Made by a program: the position numbers and the translations under genes
Assembly: GCA_946493765.1 (NCBI GenBank)
Contig: CAMMAZ010000001.1
Location: 1-64,000, forward strand
Direction of reading: 5' to 3'
Origin: an uncultured Clostridia bacterium
Lineage (GTDB): Bacteria; Bacillota; Clostridia; Oscillospirales; Acutalibacteraceae
Length of the DNA stretch: 64,000 nt
Part shown: piece by piece, positions 18,541 through 28,701 of the stretch
Numbering within the stretch: position 1 is the first letter of the stretch
How the letters are laid out: every line of letters starts with the position of its first letter
The notes under the pieces: generated by a model
Told to the model about the DNA's origin: nothing
Databases searched by the model: none
What the model saw: only the letters and a program-made list of their open reading frames with translations

Positions 18541-19683
18541 ATGAGTTTTACAACTGTATGTTTTACAGGCATCTTTTACTGGGTTATTGCTCACATTATA
18601 TTATCATTAACCAGAAATGATAAAATTACAATAAAGATAAACAGTTGCTCAAAATGTTCATTTTATCGTTTTCAGCTTGTTTTGGCGTTTATCATTTTAT
18701 GTGTGTTTTCAACATTTCGGTTGGTGACAAGTGATGGTACCGGTGGAACAGACGCTTATACTTATATCTTGAATTTTCTATCTGTTACGCCGCAGGAATT
18801 TTTTAAGTCGATTACTTTAGATAATATATTTCATAAAACTACCTTTGAACCTTTATATACATTATTAGCCTTGGCGGTCAGGCAGATAACGAGCGATTAT
18901 CATGTTTTTTTTGCTGTGGCATATGGTTTTATTTCGTTTTCAATCATTTTATGTCTGAAAACTTTTATTGTTAAAAATCAGAATGGATATATTCCATTAT
19001 TATATTTCATTTATTTACTGCTTATTACATTCAATATTTTAAGAACAGGACTTGCTGTTTCATGGGTCTTGCTTGCCATTGTCAAGCTGAGCAAAAATAA
19101 AAATTTATCTGCCGTTTTATGCGTTGCGATTGGAATTCTGTTCCATTATTCAACGGTTGTGTTTCTGTTGTTTCTTTTTTTGTATTTTATTTTTAGAAAA
19201 AATATATGGGAACATATTTTTATCAAGACAATCGTGTGTTTGGCTGCATGTTATTTTTTGTCTATGATTTCCAGATCGTTTATTGCGGAAACCTCATACT
19301 CAGGTTATTTGAGAGATTTTGACGAAGTTTCAATTTGGGGTAGATTGCCTATTGTTCTATTATGGCTTTGTGTGTTACTGTTGCATAAGCAGCTCAAAGA
19401 AAAATTACAGGGAAACACTCTTTTGATATTGTGCTGTATGTTCGACTTCGTTGCGCTTCCTTTTAATTTTATAAGCTTTTGGCGCATGCAGTATTATTTT
19501 TTGATTCCTAGATTATTTATGTGGAATGAATTGGTCGACATAGTGGATCAGCAATATTTAAAAAATGATGTTACACGCGTTATTTTCAAAATTTTGGTTT
19601 ATGCTTTATTTTTTTCGTGGTTTATATTTAGACTTTATCGGTCAGATGGATCCAATTTGGTTCCGTATCAATTTTCGTTTTAA
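18541..19683 (+). CDS. EpsG-family/Wzy-like polysaccharide polymerase
   Basis: Multi-pass; GTDAYTYILNFL motif, AT-rich, within polysaccharide cluster. Confidence 0.75.
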   Translation: MSFTTVCFTGIFYWVIAHIILSLTRNDKITIKINSCSKCSFYRFQLVLAFIILCVFSTFRLVTSDGTGGTDAYTYILNFLSVTPQEFFKSITLDNIFHKTTFEPLYTLLALAVRQITSDYHVFFAVAYGFISFSIILCLKTFIVKNQNGYIPLLYFIYLLLITFNILRTGLAVSWVLLAIVKLSKNKNLSAVLCVAIGILFHYSTVVFLLFLFLYFIFRKNIWEHIFIKTIVCLAACYFLSMISRSFIAETSYSGYLRDFDEVSIWGRLPIVLLWLCVLLLHKQLKEKLQGNTLLILCCMFDFVALPFNFISFWRMQYYFLIPRLFMWNELVDIVDQQYLKNDVTRVIFKILVYALFFSWFIFRLYRSDGSNLVPYQFSF

Positions 19684-19707
19684 AAGATGAATCTGAAAGG
19701 GGATTTT

Positions 19708-21219
19708 ATGGCAGATAAAAAATTATATAACAGTCCTTCTTTTGATTCGTTGTTATTATCTTTTGTAAAGGTTTTCACCATCGGCGTCGGCATTGTGTCG
19801 ACCATGATTCTGTCCAAATTTTTGTCTTTGTCTCAGATCGGTACATATTCGCAGGGAAATCTACTGATTTCTTCCGTCACTTCTGTTACCGTTTTAGGAT
19901 TGGTCGATGCAGGCAATTTTTTTTATAACCGTTCAAGAGATAAGGCGGAGCGCGGGAAATACATCAACACCATTTTCGGCATTGAACTGCTCGTCGGCAT
20001 TGTGACCGCGATCGTGATGCTCGCCTGCACGGCGCCGATCACCGCCTACTTTGAAAATCCGGAGCTTGCCGGCATTATTGTTTATATTGTGCTGCGGCCG
20101 ATGATCAGCAACATGACGACGACTTTGCAGGTGCTGCAGGTGGCGATCGGTCGCGCGAAGAGCATCGCCGTGCGCAACGCCATCATGTCGGTGTTTAAAC
20201 TTACCGTTGTTTCCATCACGGCGTTTGTGACGCAAAACATCATCACGATCTTTGCTTCCTATCTTGTGATGGACATTTTGATGCTTTTGTGGTTTGCCTT
20301 TAATTATTTCAAAGAAGAGCAACTGATCAATCCGCTGAAAATCAGCAGGAATCTGATCCGGCCGATCCTTGCATTCAGCGTTCCGATGGGCGTTTATGTC
20401 ATGACAAATTCGCTTGCCCGCGATCTGGACAAGTATGTGATCGGCTGGTTTGAGTCCACAGAACGGCTCGCGATTTATTCCAACTGCGCCACGCTGCTGC
20501 CTTTCGATATTGTGTCTTCCGCTTTTTTGACCATCATGATCCCGATGATGACGCGGTTTATTGCCAATAAGCAGTATGAACAAGGAAGACAGTTGTTCCA
20601 ATGCTATCTTCGGATCGGTTATTTATCCACCTTTGTTTTTACCGTGGCGGCGATTATCTGTTCCAGAGAAATGATTCTGGTGCTTTATTCTGCGGAATAT
20701 CTGCCGGGACAGAATGTGTTCATTCTTTACACCATCGTCGACATGTTAAAATTTGCAAATTTATCGCTTGTGCTCAGCGCAAAAGGGAGAACCAAAACGC
20801 TGATGTGCATATCCTTAGCGTCTTTAGGGCTCAACCTTGTGCTCAATATTTTGTTTTATTGGGCGTTCGGGTTCACAGGACCTGCGATCGCCACCGTGCT
20901 GATCACGCTGCTGTCAAGTGTTGTTCTTTGCTCGATCAGCGCCGGTATTTTGCATACCAAGATCGTAAAACTTTTGAACTTTAAGGAAATCGGCATTTTT
21001 ATTTTGGAATTGGCTGTTTTCGGCGCAGGCGCATATGCGCTGCAATCAGTTTTAGATAGGGCGGGCTGGAGCCCTTATCTGATTTTGGTATTGGTCGGCG
21101 GCGCGTTCTGCGGCATTCTGTTTCTGATCAATTTCAGAAAAATAAAGTCGCTGTTCCGCGAGATCGATCAAATCGGAAAAAAGAATGATGAAATGAGGAT
21201 GGAAGAAAACAATGGTTAA
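19708..21219 (+). CDS. Polysaccharide flippase (Wzx/MOP superfamily)
   Basis: Multi-pass MOP-like protein; AAAGGGG RBS before ATG 19708. Confidence 0.88.
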   Translation: MADKKLYNSPSFDSLLLSFVKVFTIGVGIVSTMILSKFLSLSQIGTYSQGNLLISSVTSVTVLGLVDAGNFFYNRSRDKAERGKYINTIFGIELLVGIVTAIVMLACTAPITAYFENPELAGIIVYIVLRPMISNMTTTLQVLQVAIGRAKSIAVRNAIMSVFKLTVVSITAFVTQNIITIFASYLVMDILMLLWFAFNYFKEEQLINPLKISRNLIRPILAFSVPMGVYVMTNSLARDLDKYVIGWFESTERLAIYSNCATLLPFDIVSSAFLTIMIPMMTRFIANKQYEQGRQLFQCYLRIGYLSTFVFTVAAIICSREMILVLYSAEYLPGQNVFILYTIVDMLKFANLSLVLSAKGRTKTLMCISLASLGLNLVLNILFYWAFGFTGPAIATVLITLLSSVVLCSISAGILHTKIVKLLNFKEIGIFILELAVFGAGAYALQSVLDRAGWSPYLILVLVGGAFCGILFLINFRKIKSLFREIDQIGKKNDEMRMEENNG

Positions 21220-22432
21220 TGTGATCGGACTGGGTTATATCGGGCTTCCGACTGCGCTGATGCTGGCGTCGCACGGTCTGGAGGTTGTCGGAACGGACTA
21301 CAAAAAAGAGCTTGTGGACACCCTGCGGGCAGGCGAGACCACCTTTGATGAGGCAGGTCTGGACGAACTGTTCAAACAGGCGGTGGAAGCCGGTATTCGG
21401 TTTTCGACCGAATATATGCGCACCGATATGTATATCGTTTCGGTGCCGACGCCTTATGACAAGGCTTCTAAAAAAATCGATCCGCATTTTGTGGTCGATG
21501 CGGTGAAAGCGGTGTTGACAGTCTGTCAAAAGGGTGCTATCGTGGTGATCGAATCGACCATATCACCCGGAACGATCGATCGGTTTGTGCGGCCGGTGAT
21601 CGAAAACAGCGGTTTTCACATTGGAGAAGATATTCATCTTGTGCATGCGCCGGAACGCATTATTCCGGGAAATATGATCTATGAATTAAAACACAACGCC
21701 CGGACCATCGGCGCCGACAGTCCCGAAATCGGGGAAAAGGTCAAAGATGTCTATGCTTCTTTCTGCGAAGGCGATATTGTCGTGACCGACATCCGCACGG
21801 CCGAAATGACCAAGGTGGTTGAAAACACCTTCCGCGATATCAATATCGCGTTTGCCAACGAACTGGCAAAAATCTGCCGCAGCGACAACATGGATGTTTA
21901 TGAGATCATCCGCATTGCAAACAAACATCCGCGCGTTAATATTCTTTCGCCGGGTCCCGGTGTGGGCGGACACTGCATTTCTGTTGATCCGTGGTTTTTG
22001 GTCGGCGATTATCCCGGACTTGCCAATCTCATTCGCACCGCCCGGCAGATCAATGATTCCATGCCGGAATTTGTGCTGGGACGCATTGCGGATATTATGG
22101 AGGAAAACGGTATTTCCGACGCTACTAAGGTCGGCTTATATGGACTCACCTACAAGGAAAATGTTGACGACACGCGCGAAAGTCCCACCTTGCAGCTGCT
22201 CGATTGCATGAAACGGCATTTAGCGAGCGGGATCAAGGTCTATGATCCGTTTATCAGCCGGGATATAGTCGCCAATCAATATCATGATCTGGATGCTTTT
22301 TTGCAGGACGTCGACATGGTGGTGATTATGGTCGGACACAATGAAATCAGAGAAAACTTAGATAAACTTGTAGACAAGGTCGTTTTGGATACGCGGAATA
22401 TCTGCAAAGAAGGGGACGTGTATCATCTATGA
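21212..22432 (+). CDS. wecC: UDP-N-acetyl-D-mannosamine dehydrogenase
   Basis: VIGLGYIGLPTALMLASHG; GPGVGGHCISVDPWFL. Confidence 0.9.
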   Translation: MVNVIGLGYIGLPTALMLASHGLEVVGTDYKKELVDTLRAGETTFDEAGLDELFKQAVEAGIRFSTEYMRTDMYIVSVPTPYDKASKKIDPHFVVDAVKAVLTVCQKGAIVVIESTISPGTIDRFVRPVIENSGFHIGEDIHLVHAPERIIPGNMIYELKHNARTIGADSPEIGEKVKDVYASFCEGDIVVTDIRTAEMTKVVENTFRDINIAFANELAKICRSDNMDVYEIIRIANKHPRVNILSPGPGVGGHCISVDPWFLVGDYPGLANLIRTARQINDSMPEFVLGRIADIMEENGISDATKVGLYGLTYKENVDDTRESPTLQLLDCMKRHLASGIKVYDPFISRDIVANQYHDLDAFLQDVDMVVIMVGHNEIRENLDKLVDKVVLDTRNICKEGDVYHL

Positions 22433-23523
22433 AAACGATTCTGATCGTTTTCGGCACACGACCGGAAGCTATCAAAATGTGCCCGCTTGTGAAAGAATTT
22501 AAGGCGCGCAAAAACGTGAAAACAGTCGTTTGCGTTACCGGTCAGCACCGGCAGATGCTGGATCAGGTCCTGCATGCCTTTCATGTCAAGCCGGATTTTG
22601 ATTTGTCTGTCATGCAGAGCAATCAGACGCTGTTCGAGGTGACCGAAAAGGTGCTGCACGGCATCAAACAGGTGCTCAGTGAAGTCAAACCCGACGTTGT
22701 GCTGGTGCATGGGGACACGACAACCACCTTTGCAGCGGCGCTTGCCTGTTTTTACATGCGCATTCCTGTGGGTCATGTGGAAGCCGGCCTACGCACCCAC
22801 AATATTTATTCGCCCTATCCGGAAGAATTCAACCGGCAGGCCGTTTCCATTGTTGCAAAATACAATTTTGCCCCGACCGAACAGGCAAAGCAAAATTTAA
22901 TTGCCGAGGGAAAAGATGAAAATAGCATTTATGTGACCGGGAACACCGCCATTGATGCATTGCGGACAACCGTTAAGAAAAATTACACCCACGAATATCT
23001 GGATTGGGCAAAAGACGCACGACTGATCCTGATAACTGCACACCGGCGTGAAAATCTGGGTGAACCGATGTGCAATATGTTCCGGGCAATCAAACGTATT
23101 ATCGACGAATACGACGATGTGAAAGCGATTTATCCGATCCATTTGAATCCGGTTATCCGTAAAACGGCCAATATGATCTTCGGCAACGATGAAAAGATCA
23201 AACTTGTAGAGCCGTTGGATGTGTTGGACTTTCATAATTTCCTGGATCGCTGTTATCTTGTTTTAACAGATTCCGGCGGCATTCAGGAGGAAGCGCCGAG
23301 CCTCGGAAAACCCGTTCTTGTCATGCGGGACACGACGGAACGGCCGGAAGGGATCGCGTCGGGGACGCTGCGTCTTGTCGGTGTAAAAGAAGATGTGATT
23401 TATGAAAATTTCAAATTGCTGCTCGACGACAAAAAGACCTATCAGCAAATGAGCCGCGCCTCCAATCCCTATGGAGACGGACTTGCATCCAAACGTATTG
23501 CCGATGTGCTTTGCGGCGGGTAA
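22429..23523 (+). CDS. wecB: UDP-N-acetylglucosamine 2-epimerase (non-hydrolysing)
   Basis: VFGTRPEAIKMCPLV; GHVEAGLRT; SGGIQEEAPSLGKPVLVMRDTTERPE. Confidence 0.95.
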   Translation: MKTILIVFGTRPEAIKMCPLVKEFKARKNVKTVVCVTGQHRQMLDQVLHAFHVKPDFDLSVMQSNQTLFEVTEKVLHGIKQVLSEVKPDVVLVHGDTTTTFAAALACFYMRIPVGHVEAGLRTHNIYSPYPEEFNRQAVSIVAKYNFAPTEQAKQNLIAEGKDENSIYVTGNTAIDALRTTVKKNYTHEYLDWAKDARLILITAHRRENLGEPMCNMFRAIKRIIDEYDDVKAIYPIHLNPVIRKTANMIFGNDEKIKLVEPLDVLDFHNFLDRCYLVLTDSGGIQEEAPSLGKPVLVMRDTTERPEGIASGTLRLVGVKEDVIYENFKLLLDDKKTYQQMSRASNPYGDGLASKRIADVLCGG

Positions 23524-23576
23524 TTTGTTTTCCGTTGAACTTAAATTTGAAAGTTGATCTATGAAAGGGGACCGGC

Positions 23577-24680
23577 ATGACCGCAAAGCAATATTTGATT
23601 CACTGCGTTTCCTGCGCACTGCACGGACGCAAAGCCATATTGTCGGATGACATAAGACTGGACTCATTTTATGCGCTTTGTGAAAAACATCATGTCGCAC
23701 CGATGGTGTATGACGCGCTGGAAGGAGTCGCCTCTGCAGCGCAGCTGCACCCTTTTGAACAAAGCCGCAATAAAGCGATCGCCCGAACAGCCATTCAGCA
23801 AAATGAAAGTGCATTGTTATCCGGAATTTTTCAAACACAGGGAATCAAGGCCGTTCATTTTAAAGGGGATAACATTTCCCGGCTTTATCCTTCGCCGGAG
23901 ATGCGTGTTTCCTCCGATATCGATTTTCTGATCGATGCAAAACAAAGAGACAATGTGAAAGCTGTTATGGAACAGCAGGGTTACCAAACGATGCATTTTA
24001 AGGATTCGGATGTTGATGTTTATTATAAGCTGCCGGTTCTGAATGTGGAAATACATACCTGTTTGTTTGAAGATCATGGCTTTAACGGTTATTTTGACGA
24101 TTATTTGAAACGCGCGGTCATGTGTGGCGAAGGTTTTCGTTTTTCACAAGCCGATTTCTATATTTATGCTGTGGCGCATTTTTATAAACACTATAACGCT
24201 TCGGGCTGCGGCATCCGTTTTTTGATCGATCATTATTTATTAGGGCGGGCTGTGGCAGATGCAGATCTTCAAGTCAATGACGAACTTGAAAAGATCGGGT
24301 TATTGGATTTTAAAATGAAAATGGATACAATCGCCCAAAAATGGTTTGCCGATGTTTATGCACCGGCAGCTATGGATGATTTTGAAGGTTACATTCTTGC
24401 AAGCGGCATCTATGGAACGACAGAGGGCAACATCCAAAACAAAAAAGCAAAGCTCACAAAAAAATATGGGAAGCGTTCCGCTGCTTTTATTTATTGCTTG
24501 AAAAGACTTTTTCCGACTTACAGGCAGCTGTGCACCCCTTTTCCGGTGTTGCGCCGTTATCCTTTTCTGCTGCCGTTTGTTTGGATATTCCGGTGGGGAA
24601 AAGGCCTTACGAAAATAAAGAAAATAGCGCATGAAATCAAACTGCTCTTAAAAAAAGAAAAATATCAGAAAGATATTTAA
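23577..24680 (+). CDS. Uncharacterised nucleotidyltransferase family protein (NTP_transf_5-like)
   Basis: FKGDNISRLYPSPEMRVSSDIDFLID. Confidence 0.8.
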   Translation: MTAKQYLIHCVSCALHGRKAILSDDIRLDSFYALCEKHHVAPMVYDALEGVASAAQLHPFEQSRNKAIARTAIQQNESALLSGIFQTQGIKAVHFKGDNISRLYPSPEMRVSSDIDFLIDAKQRDNVKAVMEQQGYQTMHFKDSDVDVYYKLPVLNVEIHTCLFEDHGFNGYFDDYLKRAVMCGEGFRFSQADFYIYAVAHFYKHYNASGCGIRFLIDHYLLGRAVADADLQVNDELEKIGLLDFKMKMDTIAQKWFADVYAPAAMDDFEGYILASGIYGTTEGNIQNKKAKLTKKYGKRSAAFIYCLKRLFPTYRQLCTPFPVLRRYPFLLPFVWIFRWGKGLTKIKKIAHEIKLLLKKEKYQKDI

Positions 24681-24720
24681 ATAAATTGATTTATATTATT
24701 TTTTAAGAAAGGATGTCTTT

Positions 24721-25419
24721 ATGGCAGAGAACCTTGAAGTGCGGGACGCCGCTTCTGTCGTTTTGGAACCTGCTGCACCCGCTTCGGTTACATATCAACC
24801 CGAATATACCGTTGAAACGATCGATGTTGTAGATGCGATCTCCCTCTATTCGATCACAAAACGGCTTTTCGACCTTGTTGTTTCCTTTTTGGGTATCATT
24901 GTGAGCCTGATCCCGCTGTTGTTCATTGCGGTGGCTGTGAAGCTGGATTCCGAAGGACCAGTGATCTACAAACAGGAACGACTGGGAAAGGGCGGTAAAC
25001 CCTTTATGATGCTAAAAGTCCGCTCCATGAAAGTAAATGCGGAGGAAAACGGATGTCAGTGGGCTGCGGTCGACGACGACAGGGTCACGCGCGTGGGGAA
25101 ATTCCTGCGAAAAACCAGGATGGACGAGCTGCCGCAGTTTTTTAATATTTTTGTAGGGCAGATGAGTTTTGTCGGTCCCCGGCCGGAACGGAAGGTTTTT
25201 TATGATCTGTTTGAAGGATACATCCACGGATTTCATCAACGACTGCTGGTGAAACCGGGATTGACAGGTTGGGCGCAAATCAACGGCGGCTATGATTTGA
25301 AGCCGGAAGAAAAAATTTTATTGGATATTGAGTACATAAAGAAGCGTTCGATTTTATTTGATTTGAAATGTCTTCTGTTGACCGTCAAGGTCTTTTTTAC
25401 CCACGACGGCGCAAGATAG
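24721..25419 (+). CDS. Polyprenyl-phosphate sugar-1-phosphate transferase (priming transferase)
   Basis: [63 protein letters not shown]. Confidence 0.95.
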   Translation: MAENLEVRDAASVVLEPAAPASVTYQPEYTVETIDVVDAISLYSITKRLFDLVVSFLGIIVSLIPLLFIAVAVKLDSEGPVIYKQERLGKGGKPFMMLKVRSMKVNAEENGCQWAAVDDDRVTRVGKFLRKTRMDELPQFFNIFVGQMSFVGPRPERKVFYDLFEGYIHGFHQRLLVKPGLTGWAQINGGYDLKPEEKILLDIEYIKKRSILFDLKCLLLTVKVFFTHDGAR

Positions 25420-25464
25420 GAATCATATTTTCTATTTAACTTTTGTTGCAGGAGAAAAATAACA

Positions 25465-25493
25465 TTGACTCCCGACAGAAAAATTAGTATAAT
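25465..25493 (+). promoter_or_regulatory. Sigma-A promoter (TTGACT-17-TATAAT)
   Basis: TTGACT 25465-25470, TATAAT 25488-25493, upstream of AGGAG and ATG 25525. Confidence 0.8.
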
Positions 25494-25524
25494 ACCAATA
25501 CATATAGCATTAGGAGAAATCAAT

Positions 25525-26202
25525 ATGGAAATCGATATTTTCAGTCTTATAAAATCCGTCCTGAAAAGATGGTACCTCGTTTTGCTCAGCGCTCTTTTAG
25601 GGGCAGGCATTTTATTTGTTTACAGTTATTTTTTCGTTACGCCCATGTATACCTCTTCTGCATCGCTGTATATCAGTATGACGACGGTATCGGACGGCAT
25701 TGAAAAACAAACTTCAAACGATATAGCGGCCGCGCAGAGAATTGCAATGTCTTATGCTGAGATTTTTCAAAGTTCTTCTGTTTCCGAAGCCGTTGCGGAT
25801 CAAATGAACAATCAATATTCTGCAAGACAGATCCAAAACAGTATGAGCGTCGAGGTGCCGGAAGACACGCAGCTCATCATGGTTTCCGTTTCGACCTCGA
25901 ATGCAAAAACCTCTCAGACCATCGCAAGTTTGATTGTCAGCGAAGGAATTGCCAAAGTACAGGAAGTTTCTGTTTCAGACAGTATCACTGTCATGGACGA
26001 AGCGGATCTGCCGACGGCTCCGTCTTCTCCGAACGTAAAACTCAACACGGTTTTGGGCTTTCTCGCCGGTTTATTGGTGTGTGTTGTTGTCGTTTGTATT
26101 ATTGATGTTTATAACACACGTATCAAATCCCCGCAGGACTTTATCGATACCTTTAAAGATATAGCGGTAATTGGTGTTATTCCGAAAATGCAGGAGGATT
26201 AA
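25525..26202 (+). CDS. Wzz/YveK-type chain length determinant / BY-kinase modulator
   Basis: Two TM segments flanking extracellular loop; PTAPSSPNVKLNTVLGFLAGLL. Confidence 0.9.
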   Translation: MEIDIFSLIKSVLKRWYLVLLSALLGAGILFVYSYFFVTPMYTSSASLYISMTTVSDGIEKQTSNDIAAAQRIAMSYAEIFQSSSVSEAVADQMNNQYSARQIQNSMSVEVPEDTQLIMVSVSTSNAKTSQTIASLIVSEGIAKVQEVSVSDSITVMDEADLPTAPSSPNVKLNTVLGFLAGLLVCVVVVCIIDVYNTRIKSPQDFIDTFKDIAVIGVIPKMQED

Positions 26203-26204
26203 CA

Positions 26205-26912
26205 ATGAAAAAAAGAGAAAAGAATAATTCAAATACTATTAATCAAAGCACACCTTTTTTGATTACGGAAGCATATAAAGCTGCCAGAACCAACTTGATG
26301 TTTATGATCAATAAGCAGGAACAAAAAAGGGGAGTTGTTTTTACCAGCTATCTGCCGATGGATGGAAAATCGACAACCTGTGTCAACATGGCGATCACCT
26401 TTGCGCAAACAGGCGCTAAAATATTGGTGATCGACGCTGACATGCGAAATCCAACGGCACATGAGTTGTTGCAGGTGCAGGCCGGACCGGGGCTGTCCGA
26501 TAAACTCGGCGGTATTGTGCAAGAAGAGCTTTGTATTTACAGAACATCGGTGGAAAATTTGTTTTTGATGCCAGCCGGAACACAGCCACCTAACCCGACA
26601 GAACTGCTGCTGCGGCGCAGTATGGATGAACTTTTGGATACCCTTTCACCTTTGTTTGATTATATTTTTATCGATGCACCGCCGATTGGCCTTGTAACTG
26701 ACGCGGTCGTTCTGGGATCTAAAACGGATGGGGTCATTTTTGTTGTTAATGGGGAAACGACAAAAAAGGAATATGTCCGTAAAATGCAGAATGACCTGCA
26801 GCTTGCTGGTGTCAATCTGATCGGTTGCATTTTAAATTCATTTAACAATGCAAATGTGTTTAGTAAAGCCAAGAGGAATCCTCATTATAAAAATTATTAT
26901 GGGGTAAATTAA
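26205..26912 (+). CDS. CpsD/CapB family bacterial tyrosine kinase
   Basis: Walker A-like DGKSTTCVNMA; DADMRNPT; DYIFIDAPPIG; C-terminal tyrosines YKNYYGVN. Confidence 0.93.
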   Translation: MKKREKNNSNTINQSTPFLITEAYKAARTNLMFMINKQEQKRGVVFTSYLPMDGKSTTCVNMAITFAQTGAKILVIDADMRNPTAHELLQVQAGPGLSDKLGGIVQEELCIYRTSVENLFLMPAGTQPPNPTELLLRRSMDELLDTLSPLFDYIFIDAPPIGLVTDAVVLGSKTDGVIFVVNGETTKKEYVRKMQNDLQLAGVNLIGCILNSFNNANVFSKAKRNPHYKNYYGVN

Positions 26913-26967
26913 TATTCTGTTATTTGTATCGGATATTGTCTTTTATATTTGTATTGGGAAGTTCAAA

Positions 26968-27669
26968 ATGTTATATGTTGATTTTCACGCGCATGTGCTG
27001 CCGGGCGCGGATCACGGAAGCGACGGTATTGAAACATCGCTTGCACAATTAAAACAGGCATCTTTGTCAAAGATTGGAACGATCGTTGCAACGCCCCATT
27101 TTTATTTACATAAGGATACAATTTCCAATTTTTTAGAACGGCGGGAAACAGCATTTCAAACGCTGCAATCTAAAATGCAGCAGATGAATTTGTCCATTCG
27201 GATTGTAAAGGCATGTGAAGTGAATTTGCAGGTTGATCTGTGTGATTTGCGCGATTTGGAATTGCTGTGCATTGAAAAAACGCATTATATGTTGCTGGAA
27301 CTACCGTTTCATTTGTCATGGACCAATTGGGTATATAACAGTATCCTGCAATTACGAAACAGGGGAATCGAACCTATTTTAGCGCATATCAATCGATATG
27401 ATCCCAAACAAATGGAACCTTTTTTTGAAATGGGTGTCCTAATGCAGATCAATGCTGAAACTGTTCGTTCATTTAAAATGCGGCACAGAATGCTACAATA
27501 TTTAAAAAATCAGAAAGTGCATTTTCTGGGCAGCGATGTGCATGGGGGTTCCGGTGAACACTATGAAATGTTTCGCAAGGCAACGCGTATTTATGGCGCG
27601 TATATGCAAACATTAACGCAAAATTCTAATGCCATTTTAAAAAATCAAAAACCGGATATATATATATAG
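26968..27669 (+). CDS. CpsB/CapC family tyrosine-protein phosphatase (PHP domain)
   Basis: VDFHAHVLPGADHGSDG; ILAHINRY; FLGSDVHG. Confidence 0.93.
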   Translation: MLYVDFHAHVLPGADHGSDGIETSLAQLKQASLSKIGTIVATPHFYLHKDTISNFLERRETAFQTLQSKMQQMNLSIRIVKACEVNLQVDLCDLRDLELLCIEKTHYMLLELPFHLSWTNWVYNSILQLRNRGIEPILAHINRYDPKQMEPFFEMGVLMQINAETVRSFKMRHRMLQYLKNQKVHFLGSDVHGGSGEHYEMFRKATRIYGAYMQTLTQNSNAILKNQKPDIYI

Positions 27670-27680
27670 ACAATATGCGA

Positions 27681-27720
27681 AAAGCATCTTTGGTGGAGGA
27701 TTTTTCCAGAGATGCTTTTT
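27681..27720 (+). terminator. Intrinsic terminator after the polysaccharide locus
   Basis: AAAAGCATCT...AGATGCTTTTT inverted repeat with T tract. Confidence 0.75.
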
Positions 27721-27745
27721 GTTATACCAACTGAAAATATAGTGC

Positions 27746-27774
27746 TTGAGAAACCATGAAAAATGGTGTAAAAT
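27746..27774 (+). promoter_or_regulatory. Sigma-A type promoter (TTGAGA-17-TAAAAT)
   Basis: TTGAGA 27746-27751, TAAAAT 27769-27774. Confidence 0.6.
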
Positions 27775-27804
27775 AAAGAAAATGTGCAAAAAGGAGAGGC
27801 AAAC

Positions 27805-28701
27805 ATGGAAAGAGAAGATCGGCTGTTTTTCGCAAAGCTGCATCCAGGCGTTTTGCTAATTTATTTTCTATGTGTCATTGGTTTGACGATGTTTTCTTTT
27901 CATCCTCTTTTTTCACTTCTCTCTTTCTTGGGCGGACTTGTTTTTCTGGGCTTTTTGCTTTCCCACCGACAGTGGCTGCGCTATTTTTTCATCGATTTGC
28001 TGATGATATTGGTGATCGCGGTCACGAATCCGCTTTTTTCCCATTATGGCGTGACGGTTCTGTTTTATTTGTTTGACAATCCCGTAACGTTGGAATCTGT
28101 TTTTTATGGACTGAACATGGCGGTGATGCTCGTGTCCGTGATGGTCTGGTTTACCTGTTTTGGAAAGATTATTGCAGCGGATCAATTTTTGTATTTATGC
28201 GGCGGGTCGCTGCCGAAAACTGCTTTAACGCTGACAATGGCCATGAAATTTATTCCGCAGTTTCAAAAGCAGGCGGTCAGAATCGCAAATGCACAAAAAG
28301 CACTCGGCGTTTACAATGATTCCTCCAAAAAAGATAAATTGAAAAATCAACTGCGTATTTTTTCGACATTGCTGACCGATGCACTGGAAAATGCCGTGAT
28401 CACTGCACAGTCCATGCGTTCCAGAGGATTTGGAACGCAAAAACGCAGCAATTATGCCGCTTATCGTTGGCGGCATTCGGATTTTGCGTTTTTGGCAGTT
28501 TTTTTATTGGTGTTGTGCGGAATTTTATTTTCTTTGTCATTTCCTGAACTGCATTTTTCCTTTTATCCGACGATTGCAAAATTCCAAGTCACACCGGTTG
28601 CCATTGTTGCTTTTTGCTGTTTTGCTGCTGTTGTGTTTCTACCATTTATTATTGAAGTGAAAGGAAATCTCAAATGGAAATTTTTAATGTCAAGGATTTA
28701 A
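27805..28701 (+). CDS. ecfT: ECF transporter transmembrane protein EcfT
   Basis: Multi-pass, SMRSRGFGT signature; gene neighbourhood. Confidence 0.85.
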   Translation: MEREDRLFFAKLHPGVLLIYFLCVIGLTMFSFHPLFSLLSFLGGLVFLGFLLSHRQWLRYFFIDLLMILVIAVTNPLFSHYGVTVLFYLFDNPVTLESVFYGLNMAVMLVSVMVWFTCFGKIIAADQFLYLCGGSLPKTALTLTMAMKFIPQFQKQAVRIANAQKALGVYNDSSKKDKLKNQLRIFSTLLTDALENAVITAQSMRSRGFGTQKRSNYAAYRWRHSDFAFLAVFLLVLCGILFSLSFPELHFSFYPTIAKFQVTPVAIVAFCCFAAVVFLPFIIEVKGNLKWKFLMSRI

